A DNA stretch of 64,000 nucleotides from an uncultured Lachnoclostridium sp. Its GTDB lineage: Bacteria; Bacillota; Clostridia; Lachnospirales; Lachnospiraceae. The position numbers and the translations under genes were made by a program. This document shows, piece after piece, positions 9,301-18,006 of this stretch. The notes under the pieces were generated by a model. It saw only the letters and a program-made list of their open reading frames with translations. It did no database searches and was not told where the DNA came from. Every line of letters starts with the position of its first letter. Within the stretch, counting starts at the first letter, position 1. Location: the NCBI GenBank assembly GCA_947369165.1, contig CANBKJ010000001.1, positions 1-64,000 on the forward strand, read 5' to 3'.

Positions 9301-9545
9301 TGGCGGGAAATGAAGACAAAATTTATACCAGACTGTCAGACGTCATTCAATGTAATATGGCGCATATCACAAAAAGCAATGCCTACTCACTCAGTAAATG
9401 CACTACCTGGTTTTCTGTTTCGTCTACAGTGAGGGTAAATCCTCTGATGCTGGATCTGCCGTGGACAAAAGACTGGGAAGGAAATCCCAAAGATGATACA
9501 AGCTGGTACACATTATCCTATGCTCGATCAAATGGATATTATTAG
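6372..9545 (+). CDS. Large DUF5702/TadG-like Tad-locus surface protein
   Basis: The start was chosen at ATG 6372 because AGTGAGG lies 7 bases upstream; a TTG at 6354 has no suitable site. The product is 1,057 residues. The N-terminus NDGAVSVFLVIILVPMLVVT is a TadG/DUF5702-like anchor. Next come long coiled-coil-prone stretches (about 170-240 and 330-480), a very acidic segment near 655-690 (EKEYEEKYEDRSEEE), and near 870-920 hydrophobic stretches such as SIAAAISAATYGIVPP. It is probably a pilus-associated or envelope protein. Its detailed role is unknown; the length is large for a TadG-like protein. Confidence 0.75.
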   Translation: MRLFTKNDGAVSVFLVIILVPMLVVTSLFVDVGRMHLGQAMVDSAGDLALNTAMTEFDAKLNDYYGLLGTCKSEEEIKKVSQDFYKESIVSAGLSDEDANDLVSKLMGMFGEDIGEISDLMNLELVEDSFELKKVANSGFNNPAIVKTQVINFMKYRSPINGILDLLGGVEELSHQSGNIQEETELIEEKKTMCEKQKSLMELLKELHDEIKEYENLKPNEDFISKKGGMKEIIRKINDFRVNFYNCCEEAVINFLYLDFNKIKSFDPNSNKVKIATSNNSRIFATEAFIKMNDCILKYREKMGALDEKCNINTGNALRDGTKKALEVPALYKAYVSAAEKLSQAYQNMIDAFEKLTNKEDVYPGRFESLNNRELTYKETYQRFKGFYNSYKKDFDGHNPNSSYQKILDNKIEGVGTVNLNKLTEKYNNIKDNLNGRLETLAVQYNNIKKDILAASGHLNEAQKKLGKIIETDGVLDQYNDANKIWKDHAEALKNKGSEIGKEDVETFSGPEKNDDGSLTDAGLQNGISENVTRERVNNLRSHIITIYNKLEIISVKLGKMKFGQDFVGAIKTVKKLNEKFTSRISRDTFESNVSNTAALKNIIKNEFDTLYKDKSGKLSADWVDQPQSTPDLRSDPLRKWLIEIFDDDRNTDREKEYEEKYEDRSEEEAEKEPEETEVSLEDKYKVSDNSIKALDGSVKLPSSEITQEVNPIAAGDGKQSDDLKKSSDVIGTLFSGIISAVKEMATGLRDDLYAVDYITSMLSYDTYVNEGLYDIAKEKGYAVKKLAETQNSINRQDVIEQWKDAKCTNSANKSLTNKEISQDNNYAFGNEAEYILYGFDSNTKNKASAYGTIFALRLGFNSIYAFKEYWKDGVITSIAAAISAATYGIVPPALIKVAIILALAVAETVHDIAMLKAGMPVAVIKTKDTWAMQFSSVFGGDGNLANVSGTNKEHGNFDLSLRYSDYIKIFLMISLVAGNEDKIYTRLSDVIQCNMAHITKSNAYSLSKCTTWFSVSSTVRVNPLMLDLPWTKDWEGNPKDDTSWYTLSYARSNGYY

Positions 9546-9556
9546 GAGATGATATT

Positions 9557-10360
9557 ATGGACTGGAAAAGTGAAGATGGGGCAATTATTGTAGAGGCTAC
9601 GATATCTTTGTCTACGTTTATGTTTTTTATAGTTACGCTGCTTACCATCGTTAATATTTGTTATGTGCAGTCTAAGATGGGGATAGCAATCAACGAGACA
9701 GCAAAGGAGATATCACAATATTCTTATCTGTATGGAATCACTGGATTAAACCAAAAGCAGCAGGATCTGGTAGCAAAAGGAGAAGCTGCCAAAGAAACTA
9801 CAGAAAATATAGTGGAGAGTGTCGGCGGTCTGGTAACTGTGATCGAAGATACCAAATCAGAGGTGGTGACTGGTTATAAGGCAGTGGAGTCGGGGAATTT
9901 TACCATGGAACAGCTCCAGACAACAGGAAAGAATATATATGACAATATAGAGAGTGGCAAGGCGAGCGTAGAGGTTATCGAAAGTGAACTTTCAGGGATC
10001 GCAGAGGATCCGGTGGCTTTCATAAAGAGTCTCGCTGCCCTCTTTGGAAATGGTATCATTGATGAGGCAAAATCCCATTTTATCGCAGCCCCTGTAGCCA
10101 AATTAATGTCAAAGCGGCATTTCAAATCTGCATCAGATGGCGATTGTGAAACTTTTTTAAAAGGGTTAGGGGTGGTACCAAAGGGAGACTCCTATCTGAA
10201 TGGAATAAATTTTACAAAATCAAAATTGTTTCCCAGTGGAAAAAATGATATAAAAATTGTTGCTGTATACCGGGCAAAAGTAGTGCCTCTGCTGCCCATC
10301 GATATGAAATTCACATTTTGCCAGACAGCAGAGACAAAAGGTTGGTTTGGTGCCGACTAG
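9557..10360 (+). CDS. Second TadE-like pseudopilin
   Basis: A 267-residue protein starting with SEDGAIIVEATISLSTFMFF, the TadE motif with Glu followed by a hydrophobic helix. The remaining 230 residues are extracytoplasmic. They include a helical region (80-150) and a C-terminal beta-rich part ending near LPIDMKFTFCQTAETKGWFG. GGAGATGATATT precedes the ATG. It is a likely substrate of the prepilin peptidase encoded next. Confidence 0.78.
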   Translation: MDWKSEDGAIIVEATISLSTFMFFIVTLLTIVNICYVQSKMGIAINETAKEISQYSYLYGITGLNQKQQDLVAKGEAAKETTENIVESVGGLVTVIEDTKSEVVTGYKAVESGNFTMEQLQTTGKNIYDNIESGKASVEVIESELSGIAEDPVAFIKSLAALFGNGIIDEAKSHFIAAPVAKLMSKRHFKSASDGDCETFLKGLGVVPKGDSYLNGINFTKSKLFPSGKNDIKIVAVYRAKVVPLLPIDMKFTFCQTAETKGWFGAD

Positions 10361-10376
10361 ACAGGAGATACAATAG

Positions 10377-11063
10377 ATGAATTACATAAAGATTTTAATA
10401 TTATTTAGCGCCGTTTTTTGTATGGAGACCTTTGGCATGGCATATATCCAGCGGAAGGATCTGCTATGTGAAAAACCATTGTCAGACAGGATAAAATATC
10501 TCTTTCCAATGACGCCAAAACGAAGGATTTTTTATGGATTAACGCTTCTAACAGGGCTTTGCCTTTCATCTGCCCTGATCTTTGTGTATCCGGAAAATAC
10601 AATATTTATTCAAAAGATCCGAATGGCAGTTTTATATGGGATCTTGTGTCCGATCGCCCTGATTGATTTTCGCACGCAGAAAATTCCGAATAAACTGCTG
10701 CTGCTGACATGTGTGATATGGGTATTTTCTGTGATGGCAGAATTGGTCAGAAATCCGGAACGGGTATTCCCAGATGTGAAAAATTCAGTGGTGGCAGCTT
10801 TCGTTGTTTTTTTGATCTGCATCCTATGTAAGTGCCTGATAAAAAATGGAATTGGGATGGGAGACATAAAATTGTTTATGGTAATGGGACTATTGCAGGG
10901 GATTTCGGGCATGTCAGGCGCGATCTTTATGTCAATGACCGTTGCTTTTTTCGGCTCTGTTGGAATGCTTATCTTTAAAAAGAAAACGAGAAAGGATAAT
11001 ATTTCCTTTGGTCCCTTTATACTGATTGGTACTACAATATCTATGTTTCTTGCCGGTGTATAG
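10377..11063 (+). CDS. A24-family prepilin peptidase (TadV/CpaA-like)
   Basis: A 228-residue polytopic membrane aspartic protease. The two catalytic aspartates are visible: Asp97 in ALIDFRTQKIPN and Asp163 in GIGMGDIKLF, the GxGD motif. About six hydrophobic segments are present. There is no N-terminal methylase domain, as expected for Tad-type peptidases. It would process Flp and the two TadE-like proteins upstream. This completes the core Tad machine; no secretin or RcpC gene is present, as expected for a Gram-positive cell. Confidence 0.9.
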   Translation: MNYIKILILFSAVFCMETFGMAYIQRKDLLCEKPLSDRIKYLFPMTPKRRIFYGLTLLTGLCLSSALIFVYPENTIFIQKIRMAVLYGILCPIALIDFRTQKIPNKLLLLTCVIWVFSVMAELVRNPERVFPDVKNSVVAAFVVFLICILCKCLIKNGIGMGDIKLFMVMGLLQGISGMSGAIFMSMTVAFFGSVGMLIFKKKTRKDNISFGPFILIGTTISMFLAGV

Positions 11064-11101
11064 GGAATATAAGCTTTACAAATAAATGGAGGAGAATGAA
11101 A

Positions 11102-12412
11102 ATGAAATATAAATATAAAAATTTGATTCCCTTTGTGCTCATTATATTTATGGCTGCGGCTTGGTACCAGATTATTCGTGACTCTGTAAATACAACACGG
11201 GAATATAATGGTTACGTGGAAGCTGCCAGGAAATTTTCTAAAGATGCAGTACTGTTGGATGCAGCTGAGAATTATAACAAAGCCATACAAATGAAAGATA
11301 GTGTTGGACTCAGGATAGAGTTAGCGGATCTTTATAAAAACAATGATATGATGGATGAGACATCAGAGACAGCGCAGGCCATGATTTCTGCTTTTCCGCA
11401 AAATGCGCAGGCTTATGAATATTTAATGGAACTGTATCTGCTTCAGGAATCATACGGAGGATGTTTCCGTACATATGACCGTGCTAATAAGGTTGGAGCA
11501 GTCAGTGATAAAATGAAACAGATGATTTCAGACATTCAATACAAATATAAGGTCATTGCCAGCGGTTTCTCGGAAGTTTCCATGTACAGCAATGATATTT
11601 GTGCGGTCAAAACCGGGGATTTTTGGGGATTTGTAAATGCTGCCGGAAAAAAACTAACGGGTGCAGAGTACAGAAGTGCAGGAGACTTTACAGGAGATAA
11701 GGCCTTTGTAGAGAACCAGGAAGGGGAAAAGTATTTTATAGATTCCGAAGGAAATAAGAGAGGCGTACTGCCGGATGAAGTGGATCCGGAAAGTGTCGGG
11801 AATTATCAAGATGGAGTTTATTCTATTTGTGATTCAGGAAAATATGATTTTTATAACATCGATAAGCAGAAGGTGCTGGGCAGTTATTCCGACGCCACTA
11901 CATTCGCCAACGGCTATGCGGTGGTGTTGACGGATACAGGGTTTGGGCTGATTGATGCCGGGGGAAAGGCTGTTGGAAGAGCTGATTACATAAAGGTTGC
12001 CTGTGATGAAAGAAGAGTTGCCACAGAAAATGAGAGAATCTTTTTTATGAAAGGCGATTCATGGATTATGACGTCTGTCGATGGATCAGTGGTGGGAACA
12101 GATACCTATGAAGAAGCAAAACCCTTTTATCCAAATGGAGCCTATGCGGCAGTAAAAAAAGATGGTAAATGGGGGTTTGTGGATACCGAGGGAAAAATGT
12201 GTATCACGCCGCAGTTTGAAGATGCCCGTTCTTTTAGCAACGGATATGCAGCAGTAAAAAAAGATCATATGTGGGGCTTTGTGGATGTAAGTGCAAATAT
12301 TGTGATAGATCCAGTGTTCCAGGAGGCAATGGATATGAATTCCAGCGGCAATATTTTTGTCAAAGAGAATGGGGGATGGAAACTAATCTCCTTGTACCAG
12401 TATAATTATTAG
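11102..12412 (+). CDS. Membrane-anchored TPR/WG-repeat protein
   Basis: ATG 11102 is preferred to ATG 11096 because it is 9 bases from GGAGG. The 436-residue product has an N-terminal membrane anchor (KNLIPFVLIIFMAAAWYQII), then a TPR-like helical region (about 40-130, DAAENYNKAIQMKDS). At least five WG-type beta repeats follow (for example FWGFVNAAGKKL, KWGFVDTEGKMCITPQFED, MWGFVDVSANIVIDP). WG repeats are usually extracellular or protein-binding modules. It separates the Tad core from the FHA/PP2C/kinase genes and may link the two (inference). Confidence 0.8.
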   Translation: MKYKYKNLIPFVLIIFMAAAWYQIIRDSVNTTREYNGYVEAARKFSKDAVLLDAAENYNKAIQMKDSVGLRIELADLYKNNDMMDETSETAQAMISAFPQNAQAYEYLMELYLLQESYGGCFRTYDRANKVGAVSDKMKQMISDIQYKYKVIASGFSEVSMYSNDICAVKTGDFWGFVNAAGKKLTGAEYRSAGDFTGDKAFVENQEGEKYFIDSEGNKRGVLPDEVDPESVGNYQDGVYSICDSGKYDFYNIDKQKVLGSYSDATTFANGYAVVLTDTGFGLIDAGGKAVGRADYIKVACDERRVATENERIFFMKGDSWIMTSVDGSVVGTDTYEEAKPFYPNGAYAAVKKDGKWGFVDTEGKMCITPQFEDARSFSNGYAAVKKDHMWGFVDVSANIVIDPVFQEAMDMNSSGNIFVKENGGWKLISLYQYNY

Positions 12413-12434
12413 CCTACCATGAAAGGAGAACCCT

Positions 12435-13889
12435 ATGAATCCCTTACAGATACAGACCAATGCCCAGGGATCATTTGTGACCTATAAGCTGGGACACCAG
12501 GAGTCGCTTGACCGGATGACCATGGGTATGCTTACAAACAATAAGATCAAAGGGATGATTCCCATTGATTATTCTCAGATTGATTCCGAGCGGTGGATCA
12601 AATACGATATTACTTCCATGCAGCCACTACAGAGTTATCTTTCCGGAATCCTGACAAGAAAAAAAGCATTGGGAATTTTTTCCCAGATTGTCAATACCTT
12701 TCTTCTGGCAGAAGATTATATGATCGATGCGTCATTTATCATTTTAGACATTAACAATATATATATCAATGCTGGCACAGGGGAGCTTGGAATTATCTGT
12801 TTACCTATTTCCGGCTTCGTGTCAAGTGTAACGCTGCAGGATCTGGCGGCAGATATTACACGGCGTGGACAATTTAATTCTCGTGAAAATTGTGATTATG
12901 TGACTAAGATATTAAATTTTGTCAACGGATCCGGGTTTTCGATTGCAGGTTTTAAGGATTTACTGGAAGAGTTGACACGGGACAGTGTACAGCGCATCCA
13001 GCGGGAAAACACTGATTCCGAAATGCCTGGTGAAGCGCTGTCTGCCTTAGAAGAAGTGAATGGGCAGATGGCAGTGACGGTCGAATCTGTGGCAGATCTG
13101 GCAGGCCATAATGTAGGACAGGGAAATCAAACGCCACAGGGCATCTGGATTGGGGAAGGGAAGGAAGGTACGGCTTCAGCTGGCGGGACGGTTCCTCCCA
13201 TTTCTGGGGAAAAACAAAAGAAAGAAAAAAAGGGATTGTTTGGAAAGAAAAAGAAAAAGGCGAAGAAGGAGAAGAAAGTAAAGGCACAGCCTTCTGTCAG
13301 TATGAACAACAATGGGATGATGATTCCGGGTATGACCAGCTCACAGGAGCAGAAGCCGCTGGAATCTTCAAAAACACTGGAAAAGCCGCCTGCCGGGGCA
13401 GTATCACCGCCACCTGGAAGTCCTGTGATGAAAACAGCTGTGCCACCAGATCTGTCAGGAATCGCCTCCCAGATCAATGTGGGGCAGCCCAGGATGACGA
13501 CTTCCGGTGATAAGCCGGAGTGGAGCATATCACAGGATCTTGGGAGTGGTGTGGGGGTTTCAGACAACACCATTATGCTCAAATTAGAAGAGGAACCGAC
13601 TGCTGTGCTGTGCAGAGTGCGGACCGGTGAGGAAAAAGTTATTGATAAGGGTGAGCTGGTGATAGGAAAAGCATCCAGCGGCGTTGATTACTGTATTCGT
13701 GATAACACTACGATCAGCCGGGTTCACGCAAAGATCCTTCGTCATGGTACACAGTACTTTATTCAGGATAATGATTCCATGAATCATACGTATGTGGATG
13801 GAAGACAGGTCATGAATGGACAGGAACTGCCGATCCAGAATGGAAGCAGGATCCGGTTGAGTGATGAGGAGTTTATTTTTAAACTGTAA
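12435..13889 (+). CDS. DUF6382 and FHA domain protein
   Basis: A 484-residue cytoplasmic protein. Residues 1-185 match my memory of DUF6382, an N-terminal domain often joined to FHA. Residues 185-380 are a disordered linker with a KKEKKGLFGKKKKKAKKEKK block and Pro-rich stretches. Residues 395-484 are the FHA phosphothreonine-binding domain (TTISRVHAKI, the S-R-x-H signature). The usual Gly-Arg of the FHA fold is Gly-Lys here (LVIGKASS), which may weaken phosphopeptide binding. The likely role is as a scaffold read by the kinases downstream. Confidence 0.8.
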   Translation: MNPLQIQTNAQGSFVTYKLGHQESLDRMTMGMLTNNKIKGMIPIDYSQIDSERWIKYDITSMQPLQSYLSGILTRKKALGIFSQIVNTFLLAEDYMIDASFIILDINNIYINAGTGELGIICLPISGFVSSVTLQDLAADITRRGQFNSRENCDYVTKILNFVNGSGFSIAGFKDLLEELTRDSVQRIQRENTDSEMPGEALSALEEVNGQMAVTVESVADLAGHNVGQGNQTPQGIWIGEGKEGTASAGGTVPPISGEKQKKEKKGLFGKKKKKAKKEKKVKAQPSVSMNNNGMMIPGMTSSQEQKPLESSKTLEKPPAGAVSPPPGSPVMKTAVPPDLSGIASQINVGQPRMTTSGDKPEWSISQDLGSGVGVSDNTIMLKLEEEPTAVLCRVRTGEEKVIDKGELVIGKASSGVDYCIRDNTTISRVHAKILRHGTQYFIQDNDSMNHTYVDGRQVMNGQELPIQNGSRIRLSDEEFIFKL

Positions 13890-13904
13890 GGAAATAGAGG
13901 TAAG

Positions 13905-14621
13905 ATGATTACATACAGTATTTTATCAGATAAGGGAAAACGGAAAATTAATGAAGATTATACGGGAGTGGTGGAACTTCCGGGAAGGTCTGTTTTTTTG
14001 CTGGCTGATGGGCTGGGGGGACATGGAAATGGGGATTATGCCTCCCGGTTTGTGGTTGAACATATCCGTCAGCTTTTGTTGAAAAATCCGGAAATCGGCA
14101 TGGAAGAATGCATCCAGGACAGCCAGGACAGACTGCTTGAGGAACAAAAGCGGCTGAAGGCAGAAAATTCCATGAAAACCACGATCACAGCGCTGGAGGT
14201 CTGTGAGAAATCAGCACGATTTTTACATGTGGGAGATTCCAGGATTTATTATTTTCGAAAGAACAAGTATTATTCCAGATCTTTGGATCACAGTGTTCCC
14301 CAGATGCTGTGCATGAGCGGCAGAATCCGGGAAAAGGACATTCGCAGACACGAAGATAGAAGCAAGCTGATCAAGGTGATGGGAATGATATGGAATGCTC
14401 CCAAATATGAGGTCTCGGAGACTATAAACATCGGTAAAAAAGATGCCTTTCTGCTCTGCAGTGATGGTTTTTGGGAGCTGGTGGAAGAAAAAACGATGAG
14501 TAAATTGTTAAAAAAAGCTGCCACGCCAGAGGAATGGCTGTCTGCTATGGAGCGGGAAGTGCTCAGGAACGGAGCGGGAACCAATATGGATAATTATTCT
14601 GCCATCGCAGTAATGATATGA
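13905..14621 (+). CDS. PP2C-family Ser/Thr phosphatase
   Basis: A 238-residue PP2C phosphatase with metal-binding motifs KRKINEDYTG (Asp18), LLADGLGGHG (Asp35), VGDSRIYYF, LLCSDGFWEL and a terminal Asp-Asn in TNMDNYSAIAV. The length matches compact bacterial PP2C enzymes of the Stp/PrpC type. It is the first of two phosphatases in the cluster, which oppose the Ser/Thr kinases. AGAGGTAAG precedes the ATG, and the gene is 15 bp from its neighbour. Confidence 0.9.
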   Translation: MITYSILSDKGKRKINEDYTGVVELPGRSVFLLADGLGGHGNGDYASRFVVEHIRQLLLKNPEIGMEECIQDSQDRLLEEQKRLKAENSMKTTITALEVCEKSARFLHVGDSRIYYFRKNKYYSRSLDHSVPQMLCMSGRIREKDIRRHEDRSKLIKVMGMIWNAPKYEVSETINIGKKDAFLLCSDGFWELVEEKTMSKLLKKAATPEEWLSAMEREVLRNGAGTNMDNYSAIAVMI

Positions 14622-14637
14622 GAGTTGGAGGTTTTGT

Positions 14638-15300
14638 ATGGCTATCATAAAGTGTAACAATGGGCATTTTTATGATGATGCGGTGTATCATGGAAAGTGC
14701 CCGCATTGTAAGGCTGAGAGTGAGCTTTTAAAAGAAGGTAAGGATATTGTTGAAGATGACAGGACGGTGGCGATGTCACTGGATCAGATCCATATTCATA
14801 CCAACTATTCTGAAGAGAGTGGACAAGACAGGACGCCGGCAGCAGAGGAAGTATTGGGGACAGAAAGCATCATGGGTCAGTTTTTTGATAACAGGCTTTC
14901 GGAAATGACAGAAGAAGAAAAGGACAAGACGGTGTCTCTGTTTCACGGTGCCCAGGGAGTGGTGCCGGTGACGGGCTGGCTTGTGTGTATCAGCGGCAGA
15001 GAAGCGGGAAAGGATTATCGTCTACATGCGGGAAAAAATTTTATTGGCCGCTCGCTGACAATGGATGTCCCCATCGTGGGAGACAAATCAATTGCCAGAA
15101 ATAAACATTGTTCAGTTGTGTATGAACCGAAAGATAATACCTTTTTTATCGCCGGGGAATCTGGTAATGTAGTTTATCTAAATGATAAGACGGTGGAAAA
15201 TTCTGCTGAACTGGGTCCCGATGATGTGTTGAGGATCGGAGCGACGGAATTGGTCATGGTTCCATATTGCAAGGAGGACCGGAGATGGGACAAAGTGTGA
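14638..15300 (+). CDS. Zinc-ribbon FHA domain protein
   Basis: A 220-residue protein. The N-terminus IIKCNNGHFYDDAVYHGKCP is one half of a zinc ribbon (C-x-x-x-H ... CPHC). Residues 30-110 are an acidic linker. An FHA domain occupies about 115-215 (NFIGRSLTMDV, then SIARNKHCSVVY). It is a paralogue of the protein at 18007: both have the same ribbon and GWLVCI-x-G motif before the FHA domain. Its last 16 bases overlap the next gene, with the next ribosome site inside it. Confidence 0.85.
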   Translation: MAIIKCNNGHFYDDAVYHGKCPHCKAESELLKEGKDIVEDDRTVAMSLDQIHIHTNYSEESGQDRTPAAEEVLGTESIMGQFFDNRLSEMTEEEKDKTVSLFHGAQGVVPVTGWLVCISGREAGKDYRLHAGKNFIGRSLTMDVPIVGDKSIARNKHCSVVYEPKDNTFFIAGESGNVVYLNDKTVENSAELGPDDVLRIGATELVMVPYCKEDRRWDKV

Positions 15301-17105
15301 GACGAATAGGGAGAAAAACAATAAAGCAGCGATGGAAAGAGTGGTGGCTGACAGCCGCAATTTTGGTTGTGACAGCCGTTTTATCTGCTGTCATGGGAGG
15401 ACATGGTGCAGAGGCGGCAGAACTGGAGCAGGTGCATATTGACTCGCCGGTAATCCGGCTGTATCTGAGGGAAGGTGACTCAGCCCTGGCGAATGAGAAA
15501 GAGCCGCTTCTTACTTTTGACGATACGGAACTTGAATACCAAAAGGATGCTCATGTTTATGATCCAGAGAAAGACGGAGGGACAGATTATATATATGTGG
15601 TGGAGATTTCCAGATATGTTACCAAAAAGCAGAGAGAGAGCATTGAAAAAGCACTGAAAAAGGCGGTAGATAAGCTGGGGGCTTCCGATGAATTGAGGGT
15701 GTATACCTTTGGAGACAGATTTGCAGAAAAGCCGCCGGTTAAACTTTATGGCAGGGCATCTTCCGGCGAGAAAACGAAAGCAAAAGAGAATATCCATAAA
15801 CTGATGAAAGCAAAAGAGAAGACCAGTCATCTTTGGAATGCGGTAACTAATATAGTCAATCAGATCAATAAGAAGGATACCGGAGGACCAGAGCGCCGGG
15901 TGGCGGTATTTGTGACGGGGGGAAATTTCAAAAAGACGACGAGTAACAACGATAAGGAAGACGCTGGAAAACAAATAAACTCCATGACAAAAAATGGCGC
16001 TTTTTATATGATTCAACTTAAGACAAAAAGTAAAGTTGATGGAAGTGAAGCTTCTGTATTTACAGAGAGCGGCGGGGAGAAGTATTCAGAGAGATCGGAT
16101 GGTGGAATTGCTGCCTGTTTTCAAAAGTTTCAAAATGCCGTTGATAAAACGACCACGGCCACCTTTAGGGCCTCTGACAGTACAGCTTTTGATGAAGCCG
16201 GTCTAATCTCGCTAAAAAGTGGAGAAGAGATCGTCTTTGAAAAGAAACGGACCGCTGCCGCTGTTTCATGGCAGGACAATAGCAGCAGCCCCACATTGAT
16301 TTCTGACACAGAGGGTAGCAGCGATTATATTACGAAACAAGACGATCACAGAATTTCTTTTGTATTCAGTGAGCCGGTAAAGGGTGCGGAGCTGATTCAG
16401 AATTACAGGCTCACGAGAGGGGATGGAAAGAATGTAGAGATCAGATCCATCCAGTATGATGTCAAAACCCGTCAGTGTACTCTGATGCTGGAGCAGCAGA
16501 TTTTCGCTGACCGCTATCATTTAAAATTATCCAATATCACCGACATTGACCACACGCCGCTGGCCGTGGAACCATCGGAAATTAATTTTCAAATGGAGGG
16601 GGCCAGTGAGCAGACCTATCAGTTTATACAATTTGTCAGGGACTATTGGTGGATCATACTGATTATATTTTTGGTGGTGATTCTGGCAGTTGTGTACATC
16701 GTCATTCGCAGTCATGGCGGGATTATAGAACAGCAGGATGGAAAAAAAGGTTTTGCCAATGCCACTACGGTCACTGTGGGGATTTCTACTCCGAAAACAA
16801 AAAAAATTCTTCTGCAGATGACAGATTCCGTTGGAAAGACAAAGGATATTATTTGCAATGTTGACAGCAGTATTTTTGTAGGGCGCGACAAGATGTGCCA
16901 GATCCATACCGATGATAATAAAATGTCGAGACAGCATTTTGCCATTGAATCGACACAGCTTGGTTTCTTTGTCATGGATCTGGATACTTTGAACGGAACT
17001 ACAGTCAATGGCACGAAACTCACCAGCAGACAGATGCTTAAGGAAGGCGATGTCATCTCTGCCGGAAGAGAAAAGTTTGTATTTAGTCTGTATAAAGGAG
17101 AGTGA
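15285..17105 (+). CDS. Secreted VWA-like domain, membrane segment and cytoplasmic FHA
   Basis: The ATG at 15285 is used because AAGGAGG sits 7 bases before it; an in-frame TTG at 15267 lies before that site. The product is 606 residues. A signal or anchor segment lies at about 22-40, then a VWA-like fold (about 95-280). The metal-site pattern D-x-S-x-S reads E-I-S-R-Y here (YIYVVEISRYV), so metal binding is doubtful. A beta domain (330-450) is followed by a transmembrane helix (about 458-480, WWIILIIFLVVILAVVYIVI). The C-terminal FHA (510-600) has FVGRDKMCQIH and MSRQHFAI. The topology would link an outside adhesion-like domain to an inside phosphothreonine reader. Confidence 0.8.
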   Translation: MGQSVRRIGRKTIKQRWKEWWLTAAILVVTAVLSAVMGGHGAEAAELEQVHIDSPVIRLYLREGDSALANEKEPLLTFDDTELEYQKDAHVYDPEKDGGTDYIYVVEISRYVTKKQRESIEKALKKAVDKLGASDELRVYTFGDRFAEKPPVKLYGRASSGEKTKAKENIHKLMKAKEKTSHLWNAVTNIVNQINKKDTGGPERRVAVFVTGGNFKKTTSNNDKEDAGKQINSMTKNGAFYMIQLKTKSKVDGSEASVFTESGGEKYSERSDGGIAACFQKFQNAVDKTTTATFRASDSTAFDEAGLISLKSGEEIVFEKKRTAAAVSWQDNSSSPTLISDTEGSSDYITKQDDHRISFVFSEPVKGAELIQNYRLTRGDGKNVEIRSIQYDVKTRQCTLMLEQQIFADRYHLKLSNITDIDHTPLAVEPSEINFQMEGASEQTYQFIQFVRDYWWIILIIFLVVILAVVYIVIRSHGGIIEQQDGKKGFANATTVTVGISTPKTKKILLQMTDSVGKTKDIICNVDSSIFVGRDKMCQIHTDDNKMSRQHFAIESTQLGFFVMDLDTLNGTTVNGTKLTSRQMLKEGDVISAGREKFVFSLYKGE

Positions 17106-17112
17106 TTTCTGA

Positions 17113-17991
17113 ATGCTTTTTGGAAAGAAAAAGGATTCTGTTTCCCAGGGTTCCGCGGCAGTTTCTTCATCTATACCTGGAAAAAAGGTGGAGCGGAAGG
17201 TGCCTCAGATTCTGACTTATTCTTATTCGCACATGGGCAACCGCCAGTATCAGCAGGATTCAGTCTTTGTATCTGGATCACGGATACTGGCAGCAAATAA
17301 AAAAACCAGAGTACTGGCAGTTGTCTGCGATGGTATGGGAGGTATGGCAGATGGGGGAAGGGCAGCTCAGACTGGAACCCATATGATGACTGAAGATTTC
17401 CGAAAGATCGAAAAACAGCCAGAAGTAAATATCCCGCATTTTTTAGAGGAAGAAGTGCGCAGAATCGATCAGGTGATCGCGGATTTTCCATCCGAAAACG
17501 GGCATGGTTCTGGATCAACAATCGTGGCGGTAGTTGCCGAGGACAATCATTTATACTGGGTGTCTGTTGGGGACAGCAGGATTTATGTACTCCGCGGCAA
17601 TGAGATGAAACAGATGACCAGAGACCACAATTATCTGCTTCGCCTGAGTGAAATGGTGGCAAATGGCATGATGACGATAGAGGAAGCGAGGCTTCAGCCA
17701 CAGAAAGAGGCGCTGATCAGCTTTCTTGGAATCGGAGGACTGGAACTGATTGATATCAATATCCAGCCATTGGAACTGCAGCCGGGAGATACGGTGCTGC
17801 TCTGCAGCGATGGAATTACAAAAACACTTGGAGATGCCCAGATCCAGGAAATTATCAATAGTCCTACCAGCAGCATGGAAAAAAAGGCGGAGACTCTTGT
17901 ACTTGCGGCAGTACGGGGGAATACCCGTTCGCAGGACAACACCTCTGTAGCAATCTTGCAGTATGAATATAAGAACATAAACCGAAGGTAA
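17113..17991 (+). CDS. Second PP2C-family Ser/Thr phosphatase
   Basis: A 292-residue phosphatase with a basic 30-residue N-terminal tail. Motifs: GNRQYQQDSVF (Asp49), VVCDGMGGMADGG (Asp73), SVGDSRIYVLRG, LLCSDGITKTL and RSQDNTSVAIL. All metal ligands expected of PP2C are in place. It lies between FHA genes and upstream of all kinase genes. Two phosphatases in one cluster suggest separate targets or separate timing (inference). Confidence 0.92.
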   Translation: MLFGKKKDSVSQGSAAVSSSIPGKKVERKVPQILTYSYSHMGNRQYQQDSVFVSGSRILAANKKTRVLAVVCDGMGGMADGGRAAQTGTHMMTEDFRKIEKQPEVNIPHFLEEEVRRIDQVIADFPSENGHGSGSTIVAVVAEDNHLYWVSVGDSRIYVLRGNEMKQMTRDHNYLLRLSEMVANGMMTIEEARLQPQKEALISFLGIGGLELIDINIQPLELQPGDTVLLCSDGITKTLGDAQIQEIINSPTSSMEKKAETLVLAAVRGNTRSQDNTSVAILQYEYKNINRR

Positions 17992-18006
17992 AAAGGAGAT
18001 AAAGTT

